From the NCBI GenBank assembly GCA_025363495.1, contig JANYDR010000597.1:1-9200 (forward strand): 9,200 nucleotides of DNA, written 5' to 3'. The translations under genes were made by a program, and so were the position numbers. This document shows positions 1 through 6,087 of the stretch, in pieces; position 1 is the first letter of the stretch; each line of letters begins with the position of its first letter. The stretch comes from Cyclobacteriaceae bacterium. GTDB taxonomy: Bacteria; Bacteroidota; Bacteroidia; Cytophagales; Cyclobacteriaceae. A model generated the notes under the pieces. It did not search any database, was not told the DNA's origin, and saw only the letters and a list, made by a program, of their open reading frames with translations.

Positions 1-1
1 G

Positions 2-658
2 TATTATCCTGAATTGTCGGCTCCGAAGATATTGACAATGGATTGGCTGGAAGGTCAACCATTGGGTGAGTATTTAAAGAAAGGCAAACCAGGTAAGGAA
101 GTTGCAAATCGTCTCGGTCAGTCATTGTGGGATTTCTATCATTTCCAGTTTCATCAATTAAAAGCAGTTCATGCCGACCCGCATCCTGGGAATTTTATTA
201 TAACTCCCGATGAAATGCTTGGAGTGATTGACTTTGGATGTGTTAAAGAGATTCCTGAAGACTTTTATAAGCTTTATTTCCAACTGCATCATAAAGATAT
301 TCTAAACGACGCTGAACGTCTAGAGAAGATATTCTACCAGATGAGGTTTATCTATCCTGATGATACGGAGGCTGAAAAGAAGTTTTTCAGGGCCGTCTTT
401 ATTGAGTTATTGGAATTACTGGCTAGACCATTTCATACCAGGCAATTTGATTTTTCTGATCCAAAATATTTTGAAACACTGTACCAGACAGGGGAGAAAA
501 TTTCAAATATGAAAGAGCTTCGTGATTCGAAGAAAGCGAGAGGGATTAAACACGCACTTTATATTAATCGCACCTATTTCGGACTTTACAGTATCCTCAA
601 TGAATTGGGTTCGACGGTTGATACGCATTCCTTTGTTCCATCGTGGAAGTCTTTCTAA
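2..658 (+). CDS. ABC1/AarF/UbiB-family atypical kinase, C-terminal part (5' end outside window)
   Basis: The reading frame is open from the left edge, so the start lies upstream and only the last 218 residues are visible. The fragment begins YYPELSAPKILTMDWLEG, which matches the hinge segment of the ABC1 kinase-like fold. The catalytic-loop motif HADPHPGNF (about nt 170-200) follows, then the metal-binding DFG motif within VIDFGCVKEI (DFG at nt 230-238). The N-terminal KxGQ motif and ATP-binding lysine would be upstream and cannot be checked. The visible part fits the C-terminal half of a family member of roughly 430-450 residues. In proteobacteria the family (UbiB) supports ubiquinone synthesis. 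Bacteroidota normally make menaquinone, so the role here is uncertain, and an ATPase/kinase-like function in isoprenoid-lipid metabolism is the general expectation. No signal peptide can be assessed. Family call is firm, function is not. Confidence 0.9.
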   Translation, partial: YYPELSAPKILTMDWLEGQPLGEYLKKGKPGKEVANRLGQSLWDFYHFQFHQLKAVHADPHPGNFIITPDEMLGVIDFGCVKEIPEDFYKLYFQLHHKDILNDAERLEKIFYQMRFIYPDDTEAEKKFFRAVFIELLELLARPFHTRQFDFSDPKYFETLYQTGEKISNMKELRDSKKARGIKHALYINRTYFGLYSILNELGSTVDTHSFVPSWKSF

Positions 659-843
659 ACGAAAGATTGAGAAAATGACCTCTTTAGCCAAGCCATTGGG
701 GAAGAAGTCAATTCTCTGATTTCAAATTTTCTATAGCAGGTTCCAAGGCGTTTCTTTCGGCTAAAAACGTGATTTCTTTCGTTTGCATTGACCAATAATT
801 CTGCGATCTTGTCACGCAAAACAATCATGTTAATCCTACTACT
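659..843. other. Intergenic region upstream of the Gfo/Idh gene
   Basis: This 185-bp gap has no credible reading frame. It holds two copies of tttctttcg (751-759 and 773-781, 22 bp apart) and the left arm of an inverted repeat that spans the next start codon (listed separately). A weak match to the Bacteroidota -7 element TAnnTTTG, with one mismatch, lies at 796-803 (taattctg), but no properly spaced -33 element accompanies it, so no promoter is called. A short hairpin (648-655 / 661-668) overlaps the upstream stop codon but has no T-run after it. Confidence 0.5.
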
Positions 844-862
844 ATGAATAAAGATCGCAGAA
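799..862 (+). promoter_or_regulatory. Perfect 12-bp inverted repeat enclosing the Gfo/Idh start codon
   Basis: The left arm ttctgcgatctt (799-810) is the exact reverse complement of the right arm aagatcgcagaa (851-862), with a 40-nt spacer. The ATG at 844 sits in the spacer just before the right arm. The right arm covers the end of codon 3 through the start of codon 7, which includes the twin-arginine codons (cgc aga). In mRNA this could fold as a long-loop hairpin presenting or hiding the start region. In DNA it could be a bipartite operator. No Shine-Dalgarno sequence is visible between the arms. The pairing is seen directly; a regulatory role is inference. Confidence 0.5.
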
Positions 863-2160
863 GTTTTCTTAAGTCATCTTCGTTGGCCCTGGCCGGTATT
901 GGACTTGGGTCGTTAGTTTCGTTTGAATCTCTTGCTGAAGCCAAAAAACATATCGGCGCAAATGGAAAAATAAATGTAGGCGCTGTTGGGATCAATGGTA
1001 TGGGATGGGCTGATGTAACATCGCTCATGAAGATACCCGAAGTTCAGATAATAGCACTTTGTGATGTGGATGAGAACGTGCTCAATTTTAGAAAGTACGA
1101 ACTTGCAAAAGCCGGAGTGAAGGTCACCACATATATAGATTATAGAAAATTACTTGAAAATAAAGACGTCGATGTAGTTGTCATTGGAACACCGGATCAT
1201 TGGCATTGTCTTATTATGGTTGAAGCATGCATGGCAGGTAAAGATGTGTATTGTGAGAAGCCGTGCGGAAATTCAATTGCGGAATGTAACGCTATGATGG
1301 CCGCACAACAAAAATATAGCCGTGCTGTTCAGGTGGGTCAGTGGCAACGGAGTCAACCTCATATGGTTGATGCATTAAATTACATCAAGACTGGAAAGCT
1401 TGGTAAGATCAGAACGGTAAAGGCATGGGCTTATCAGGGATGGATGAGAAATATTGATACAAAGCCCGATGGACCAGCTCCTGATGGAGTTCATTATGAT
1501 ATGTGGCTGGGACCTGCCACGAAGCGGCCGTTTAATCCTAATCGCTTTCATTTTAATTTCCGTTGGTTCTGGGATTATGCCGGAGGATTGATGACCGATT
1601 GGGGAGTCCATTTGATTGATTATGCCTTGTTGGGAATGGATGCAAAATACCCGAAGTCAGTAGTAGCAAGCGGTGGTAAGTTTGGAAATCCTGCCGGACC
1701 CGAGGAAACACCTGATACGCTTGCAGCGATCTATGAGTTTGATGGATACAATATGATATGGGAACATGCCCAGGGTATCAGTAATGGAAACTATGGACGT
1801 GATCACGGCATGAGTTACATTGGACAGAATGGTACGCTGGTTCTCGATCGTGGCGGATGGGAAGTTATCGGCGATGAGAAACGCATGGAATCATTGCCGA
1901 TTCAAAAAAATGTTGGCTCAGGTCTGGATCTTCATACAAAGAATTTTATTGAAGTTGTTAAGTCAAGAAAGATGGCGGACTTGCATTGCTCAATTCAGGA
2001 CGCTTCACATGTAGCAACCGTATGCCAGATGGGAAATATTTCTTATAAATCAGGAGAGAAAGTAAGCTGGGATGTTACCAAGGGAAAATTCAATGAGGAC
2101 AAGGCGAATGCATTCCTGGCAGCGAAGTATAATAATGGTTACTCGTTACCGAAAGTGTAA
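844..2160 (+). CDS. Tat-exported Gfo/Idh/MocA-family oxidoreductase
   Basis: This is a 438-residue NAD(P)-dependent oxidoreductase of the Gfo/Idh/MocA superfamily, whose members act on sugars, inositols and related polyols. The N-terminus carries a twin-arginine signal (RRSFLK, residues 5-10) and a hydrophobic stretch ending near SLAEA (29-33), so it is predicted to be exported folded to the periplasm with its cofactor. The Rossmann nucleotide-binding loop is GINGMG (49-54), where Asn replaces the middle Gly of GxGxxG. The EKP motif is at 138-140 (Lys139), and GGLMTDWGVHLID at 247-259 includes Asp252 and His256 of the substrate domain. The Tat signal starts directly at the ATG, which supports this start. 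No Shine-Dalgarno sequence is seen. Secreted paralogues of this kind are abundant in Bacteroidota and Planctomycetota, and substrates are mostly unknown. Nearby GH97 suggests a carbohydrate context, but the 179-bp gap argues against certain co-transcription. Confidence 0.93.
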   Translation: MNKDRRSFLKSSSLALAGIGLGSLVSFESLAEAKKHIGANGKINVGAVGINGMGWADVTSLMKIPEVQIIALCDVDENVLNFRKYELAKAGVKVTTYIDYRKLLENKDVDVVVIGTPDHWHCLIMVEACMAGKDVYCEKPCGNSIAECNAMMAAQQKYSRAVQVGQWQRSQPHMVDALNYIKTGKLGKIRTVKAWAYQGWMRNIDTKPDGPAPDGVHYDMWLGPATKRPFNPNRFHFNFRWFWDYAGGLMTDWGVHLIDYALLGMDAKYPKSVVASGGKFGNPAGPEETPDTLAAIYEFDGYNMIWEHAQGISNGNYGRDHGMSYIGQNGTLVLDRGGWEVIGDEKRMESLPIQKNVGSGLDLHTKNFIEVVKSRKMADLHCSIQDASHVATVCQMGNISYKSGEKVSWDVTKGKFNEDKANAFLAAKYNNGYSLPKV

Positions 2161-2171
2161 AAAATTGTATG

Positions 2172-2233
2172 TCGTGAATGGTTAATCGTTATCTAATCTA
2201 TATTTAGAGAAGGTCTGGGTTAGCTATTCACGA
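2172..2233 (+). other. RNA stem-loop downstream of the Gfo/Idh gene (possible terminator or mRNA 3' hairpin)
   Basis: Positions 2172-2187 pair with 2218-2233 over 16 bp: 13 Watson-Crick pairs and three G-U pairs (2180/2225, 2182/2223, 2186/2219). The 30-nt loop contains a small nested hairpin, ctaa (2193-2196) with ttag (2204-2207). All three departures from perfect complementarity are wobbles, which favours an RNA-level structure. It begins 11 nt after the stop codon. There is no clear T-run after it, only ttaatgtttat, so a classical intrinsic terminator is doubtful. Protection of the mRNA end or an old inverted repeat are alternatives. Confidence 0.4.
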
Positions 2234-2339
2234 TTAATGTTTATAGTACTAAGAAGTCAGGCTCTCCGGAAACTCTGTTAATATATTCCACTCCATCTAT
2301 TGCGAATTACCTAGTGGACCCAACTCCAAACACTGTTAT

Positions 2340-2921
2340 ATGAGCAAACCACAGGCAAAAGACCTTCTAAAATTCCTGAAACCTCTCGGAAGCAAGATAA
2401 CCGAAAAAGTTATGTGGCTACGGGAGTTTGTGTGGGACCTTTATCCGCAAACCAATGAACTCATTTACGACAACTATAATGCTCTGGCATTTGGCTGGTC
2501 GCCAACGGATAGGGTGGGACATACATTCTGTTCCATTGCTGTTGGAAGAACTAGTAAGAATATTCACTTTGGATTTTATTGGGGAAGTCAGATTGCCGAT
2601 CCCGAAAGAAGGCTGTTGGGAGAAGGTAATCAATATCGTTACATATTGGTAAAGGAGCTTGCCGCTTTTCCGATGGAATACATGACGAAGCTTATAAAAG
2701 ATGCCTATGATAATTCAATGGCAAAGGTGAAAGATCCGAAGATGTTGTTGAATGGGTTTACCATAACGAAGTCGATATCGCCGGTGAAGAGAGGTAAAAA
2801 GTTGAAAGGTGAAAGTGGAAAGTCTAAACCCGGCATTGTCAAAAAGAAAGTGCTCCCTAAGAAGGTGGCAAAGAAAAAGGCTGTAAAGAAGAAAGTGGTG
2901 GTAAACAAGAAAAAGAAATAG
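2340..2921 (+). CDS. DUF1801-like protein with lysine-rich C-terminal tail
   Basis: The product is 193 residues. Residues about 25-135 resemble the DUF1801 (YdhG-like) fold: an aromatic helix MWLREFVWDLYP, then DNYNALAFGW, a strand-rich centre, and a segment HFGFYWG...DPERRLLGEG with YRYILVKEL that matches the typical conserved end of the domain. The function of the family is not established. From Ser147 to the end there are 21 Lys and one Arg among 47 residues with a single Glu, in KKxxKKK runs (VPKK-like, AKKKAVKKK). This resembles the tail of histone H1 or of bacterial H1-like proteins and would be expected to bind nucleic acid. No signal peptide is seen, so it is predicted cytoplasmic. 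The start ATG has no Shine-Dalgarno sequence; Met25 is an alternative start but would remove the first helix. The GH97 gene starts 10 bp after the stop, suggesting a shared transcript. Confidence 0.75.
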   Translation: MSKPQAKDLLKFLKPLGSKITEKVMWLREFVWDLYPQTNELIYDNYNALAFGWSPTDRVGHTFCSIAVGRTSKNIHFGFYWGSQIADPERRLLGEGNQYRYILVKELAAFPMEYMTKLIKDAYDNSMAKVKDPKMLLNGFTITKSISPVKRGKKLKGESGKSKPGIVKKKVLPKKVAKKKAVKKKVVVNKKKK

Positions 2922-2931
2922 CTTAGCTCCA

Positions 2932-5100
2932 ATGGTATTTAAAATAAACTCCCTGGTATTGAAAAGGTCATCACTCATTATAGGTTTTGTAGTTGCTGTG
3001 ATCAACCTCATGGCTCAAAAGAAGATTGTCGATACAAGTCTTGAAAAAGTGAAAGTGGAGTTCATACTCGATGAAGATGGGAAAGCCAGCTATGCTATTT
3101 ATCGGGATCAAAAACCAGTAATCCTGCCTTCCCGGCTTGGATTTACACTAACAGACAATGATGTTTTTTCAAGTTTTGAGTTAATAGGTTCTGATAAGAA
3201 ATCGGTTGACGAAACTTGGAAGCCAGTATGGGGAGAAGTAAATCAGATCCGTAATCACTACAATGAGCTTACTGTTCACCTGAAAGAAAAGGCTGGTAAA
3301 CGCCGGTTGCTTGACATTGCCTTCAGGGTTTTTGAAGAAGGGGTCGGATTTCGTTATGAATTTCCAAAGCAATCAAAGCTCCAGTATTTTATCGTGGCAA
3401 ATGAGCTGACTGAATTCAATTTTTCCGGAGATCATAAAGCGTTCTGGATACCTGGAGATTTTGACTCCAATGAGTATTCGTATACAACTTCAAAGCTTAG
3501 CGAAGTTGATAATCGCAATAAGGTAAATTCTTCAACCGAGATTGCTGTGCGTTTTGCGCCTGATCCGTATTCCGTAGCAACACCTCTGATGTTGAAAACA
3601 GCAGACGGATTGTACATAAATATTCATGAGGCGGCAGGTATTGATTTTCCTGCTATGCAGCTTCACGTTGACAAGACTACCTATAAATTGTCCGCCAGCT
3701 TAGTGCCGGATGCTGTCGGTAATAAAGCTTATGTTCATGCACCATTTCATACACCCTGGAGAACGGTCATCGTAAGTGATAAGGCCGTTGACATACTTTC
3801 TTCAAAGATGATATTGAACCTCAACGAGCCATCTAAAATTGAAAACACTTCATGGATCAAGCCAATGAAATTTGTTGGCGTTTGGTGGGAAATGCAGGTA
3901 GGTAAGGGAACCTGGAGTTATGCAGATAAAATTGATTCACTGAGAAATGGAGCACTCATTCCGCACGGCCATCATAGCGCCAATACGACTAATGTAAAGC
4001 GATACATTGATTTTGCTTCCGCGAATGGAATTGGTGGAGTTTTAGTGGAAGGTTGGAATACCGGTTGGGAAGAATGGTTTGGACTCTGGAAAGAAAATGT
4101 TTTTGATTTTGTTACACCCTATCCTGACTTTGATGTCAGGGGATTGGAGCAATATGCTAAATCAAAAAATGTAGCGATCATAATGCATAATGAGACATCT
4201 GGTTCGGCCACCAATTATGAACGACAACTCGATACTGCCTTTCGGTTCATGAACAAGTTTGGATATCCATCAGTGAAGACGGGATATGTTGGTAAAATTA
4301 TTCCCCGCGGGGAGCATCATGATGGTCAATGGATGATCAATCATTATGTACGGACTGTACAAAAAGCAGCTGATCATAAAGTCATGATCGATATACACGA
4401 ATCCGTCAGACCAACTGGTTTGCAACGTACCTATCCGAATTGGCTGGCAAATGAGGCTGCACGAGGCAACGAATTCAATGCATTTGATGACGGAGGAAAT
4501 CCACCAGAGCATGAAACGATTCTTCCCTTTACCAGATTGATGGGTGGGCCGATGGATTATACTCCCGGGATTTTTAAGTTAAAGGGATATGCTTCCTATG
4601 CGCCAAACCGTCAGCTGCATACCACTCTTTCAAAACAATTGGCGTTGTATGTCACGCTTTATAGTCCATTGCAAATGGCAGCCGACTTTCCTGAGAATTA
4701 TGATGCGCATAAAGATGCATTTCAATTTATCAAAGATGTACCTGTTGATTGGGATGATTCAAAAATCATAGAAGCAGAACCCGGTGACTATATTACTATC
4801 GCGCGGAAAGAAAAAGGTAAATCTAACTGGTTCATTGGTGCGATCACTGATGAGAATTCACGCGTAGCAACGGTACCATTGACATTCCTTGACAAAGGAA
4901 TGAAGTACGCCATTACGATTTATGGCGATGGTCCAACTTCTGATCAAAAGACAAATCCTGAAGCGTATTTAATAACCTCGTTTATAGTTGATTCATTAAA
5001 AACATTAAAGTTGAAGCTAGCACCAGGCGGCGGTGCTGCGGTGAGTGTTATGCCAGCAACCGCGGAGCAGGTTATGAAACTTAAGAGTTATAAGCCATGA
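2932..5100 (+). CDS. Glycoside hydrolase family 97, SusB-like inverting alpha-glucosidase
   Basis: This 722-residue secreted enzyme is expected to release glucose from alpha-glucosides, such as starch fragments, in the periplasm. An N-terminal signal (KRSSLIIGFVVAVINLMAQ, about residues 11-29) precedes a beta-sandwich domain (about 30-300), a TIM barrel (about 308-600) and a C-terminal beta domain. Family landmarks include VEGWNTGWEEW, SVKTGYVGKIIPRGEHH, PFTRLMGGPMDYTPG and YSPLQMAADFPENY. Glu421 (HNETSG), Glu490 (HESVRP), Glu508 and Glu514 (NEAARGNE) line up with the SusB residues I recall as Glu439, Glu508, Glu526 and Glu532, all with the same offset of 18. These are the base, calcium-ligand and acid positions of the inverting branch, so a retaining alpha-galactosidase is less likely. 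Glu181 (DSNEY) may be the N-terminal calcium ligand. The gene is full length. It follows the DUF1801 gene by 10 bp and its stop overlaps the next start by 4 bp. No SusC/D genes are nearby. Confidence 0.95.
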   Translation: MVFKINSLVLKRSSLIIGFVVAVINLMAQKKIVDTSLEKVKVEFILDEDGKASYAIYRDQKPVILPSRLGFTLTDNDVFSSFELIGSDKKSVDETWKPVWGEVNQIRNHYNELTVHLKEKAGKRRLLDIAFRVFEEGVGFRYEFPKQSKLQYFIVANELTEFNFSGDHKAFWIPGDFDSNEYSYTTSKLSEVDNRNKVNSSTEIAVRFAPDPYSVATPLMLKTADGLYINIHEAAGIDFPAMQLHVDKTTYKLSASLVPDAVGNKAYVHAPFHTPWRTVIVSDKAVDILSSKMILNLNEPSKIENTSWIKPMKFVGVWWEMQVGKGTWSYADKIDSLRNGALIPHGHHSANTTNVKRYIDFASANGIGGVLVEGWNTGWEEWFGLWKENVFDFVTPYPDFDVRGLEQYAKSKNVAIIMHNETSGSATNYERQLDTAFRFMNKFGYPSVKTGYVGKIIPRGEHHDGQWMINHYVRTVQKAADHKVMIDIHESVRPTGLQRTYPNWLANEAARGNEFNAFDDGGNPPEHETILPFTRLMGGPMDYTPGIFKLKGYASYAPNRQLHTTLSKQLALYVTLYSPLQMAADFPENYDAHKDAFQFIKDVPVDWDDSKIIEAEPGDYITIARKEKGKSNWFIGAITDENSRVATVPLTFLDKGMKYAITIYGDGPTSDQKTNPEAYLITSFIVDSLKTLKLKLAPGGGAAVSVMPATAEQVMKLKSYKP

Positions 5101-5648
5101 CAAAGAAAATACTCCTTATTACGGGCGATGGTGGCGAAAGCTATGAGACTTGGTATGCCTATCATCGCTTTCAGGAAGCCGGCTATGAGCCGCATATTGC
5201 CGCCAATGAAAAACGGTGGCTGCATCTCGTTATGCATGATTTCGAACCCGGATGGGACACATATGTAGAACGTCAGGGCTATCAGGCAAAGGCTGATATT
5301 TCTTTCAGTGAAGTAGTTGTAGATAATTACGATGCGGTGTTAATCATTGGAGGACGCGCACCAGAATACCTGCGTCACAATCAATTAGTACTTAAAATTG
5401 TCAAAGAATTCGATGCAAAGAAGAAGTGGATATTTTCAATCTGCCATGGAATTCAGGTACTTAATGCCGCCGGACTTGTGAAAGGAAAACAAGTTACCTG
5501 TTATGAGCATGTCAGATTTGAAGTTGAGAGCGCCGGTGGCACGTGGATTGAAAAGGATTCTGTGAGAGATGGGAAATTAGTTTCGGCACCTACGTGGCAG
5601 GCACATCCTGCGTTCTTCAGGGATGTGTTTAAATGTTTGAGTGAATAG
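5097..5648 (+). CDS. DJ-1/PfpI-family protein
   Basis: This is a 183-residue single-domain protein of the DJ-1/PfpI superfamily, a class that includes stress proteins, glyoxalase-III-like and deglycase-like enzymes and PfpI-type peptidases. The nucleophile elbow is SICHGIQ, with Cys116 and His117. The supporting acid is Glu14 in TGDGGESYE, matching Glu12 of archaeal PfpI, and GGRAPEYLR is the conserved loop before the elbow. Relative to archaeal PfpI there is a longer segment around residues 41-62 (LHLVMHDFEPGWDTYVERQ), which may shape a different active-site mouth. No signal peptide is seen, so it is predicted cytoplasmic. Its ATG overlaps the GH97 stop as ATGA, which suggests translational coupling. 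The biochemical reaction cannot be told from sequence; the sugar-enzyme context would suit detoxification of carbonyls or glycated products, but that is inference. Confidence 0.9.
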   Translation: MTKKILLITGDGGESYETWYAYHRFQEAGYEPHIAANEKRWLHLVMHDFEPGWDTYVERQGYQAKADISFSEVVVDNYDAVLIIGGRAPEYLRHNQLVLKIVKEFDAKKKWIFSICHGIQVLNAAGLVKGKQVTCYEHVRFEVESAGGTWIEKDSVRDGKLVSAPTWQAHPAFFRDVFKCLSE

Positions 5649-5659
5649 CTTAAAGATTA

Positions 5660-5977
5660 TTACCATCGGTTCATCAACTTTTTCTGCACGGCATCATGCC
5701 TCACGTAAAACTCACTTACCAATTTTGAGGCAGTATCGTTGAATAATTGTACATCAGCGTAAGGATCTTCACCGGATTGTCCGACGGTCTTTATCTTTTT
5801 CGAGATGGAGACCTTTTCCATTCTCTCTCCATTGTTAAGTGAGATTGACATCTTGATGAAGATTTCATATTCGCCGTCGCCGGATTTACTTTTTTCAAAA
5901 TTGACTGTACGCATTTCTTTGTTGCCGGTGTTGGCATTTTTCCATTCGGTAATGCGGGATTCAAGGGGCTTTTTCAT
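5660..5977 (-). CDS. Small hypothetical protein, family not recognised
   Basis: The product is 105 residues and I do not recognise it. It has no signal peptide or membrane segment, so it is predicted cytoplasmic. The first two thirds alternate in a beta-strand-like way (MRTVNFEKS, EYEIFIKMSISLNN, MEKVSISKKIKTV) and the last third looks helical (DVQLFNDTASKLVSEFYVRHDAVQKKLM). It is rich in Lys and Asp/Glu and ends in NRW. The minus-strand reading is preferred over the overlapping plus-strand frame because its composition is protein-like, it is a compact complete frame, and the plus frame runs on into repeat DNA. Its stop is 11 bp from that of the DJ-1 gene, so the two are convergent. The start ATG lacks a Shine-Dalgarno sequence, and its upstream region is the repeat-bearing gap. 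It may be lineage-specific. Confidence 0.65.
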   Translation of the reverse strand: MKKPLESRITEWKNANTGNKEMRTVNFEKSKSGDGEYEIFIKMSISLNNGERMEKVSISKKIKTVGQSGEDPYADVQLFNDTASKLVSEFYVRHDAVQKKLMNRW

Positions 5978-5994
5978 AGGGAGTTTCTATTTTA

Positions 5995-6031
5995 CCACAG
6001 ATTGTATGAGAGGTCTCTTTTGCTACAGATT
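5995..6031. repeat. Two decayed copies of the ccacagatt repeat unit
   Basis: ccacagatt (5995-6003) and gctacagatt (6022-6031) resemble the start of the better-preserved unit at 6091-6109. They stand about 27 bp apart, in the upstream region of the minus-strand gene. The likeness is short, so either could be chance, but they sit next to clear copies of the same motif. Confidence 0.4.
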
Positions 6032-6087
6032 ACAAGGCCATTTTAAGGTAAACTATTTTTCTAACTTATTAAAAGCGAAAGAAAAGC

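Noticed and set aside
648..668. Hairpin agtctttc/gaaagatt around the stop codon of the ABC1 gene as a terminator
   Set aside because: The stem is only 8 bp with a wobble, the stop codon is in its loop, and there is no T-run after it.
796..803. taattctg as a Bacteroidota -7 promoter element
   Set aside because: One mismatch to TAnnTTTG and no -33 TTTG at the expected spacing; such matches are expected by chance.
4303..4312. Ten-base palindrome ccccgcgggg inside the GH97 gene
   Set aside because: It encodes part of the conserved IIPRGEHH motif, so protein constraint explains it; no paired site or context suggests a function.
2340..5648. Polysaccharide-utilisation locus
   Set aside because: A GH97 gene is present, but there is no SusC/SusD pair, no hybrid two-component or ECF regulator, and no other glycoside hydrolase in the window.
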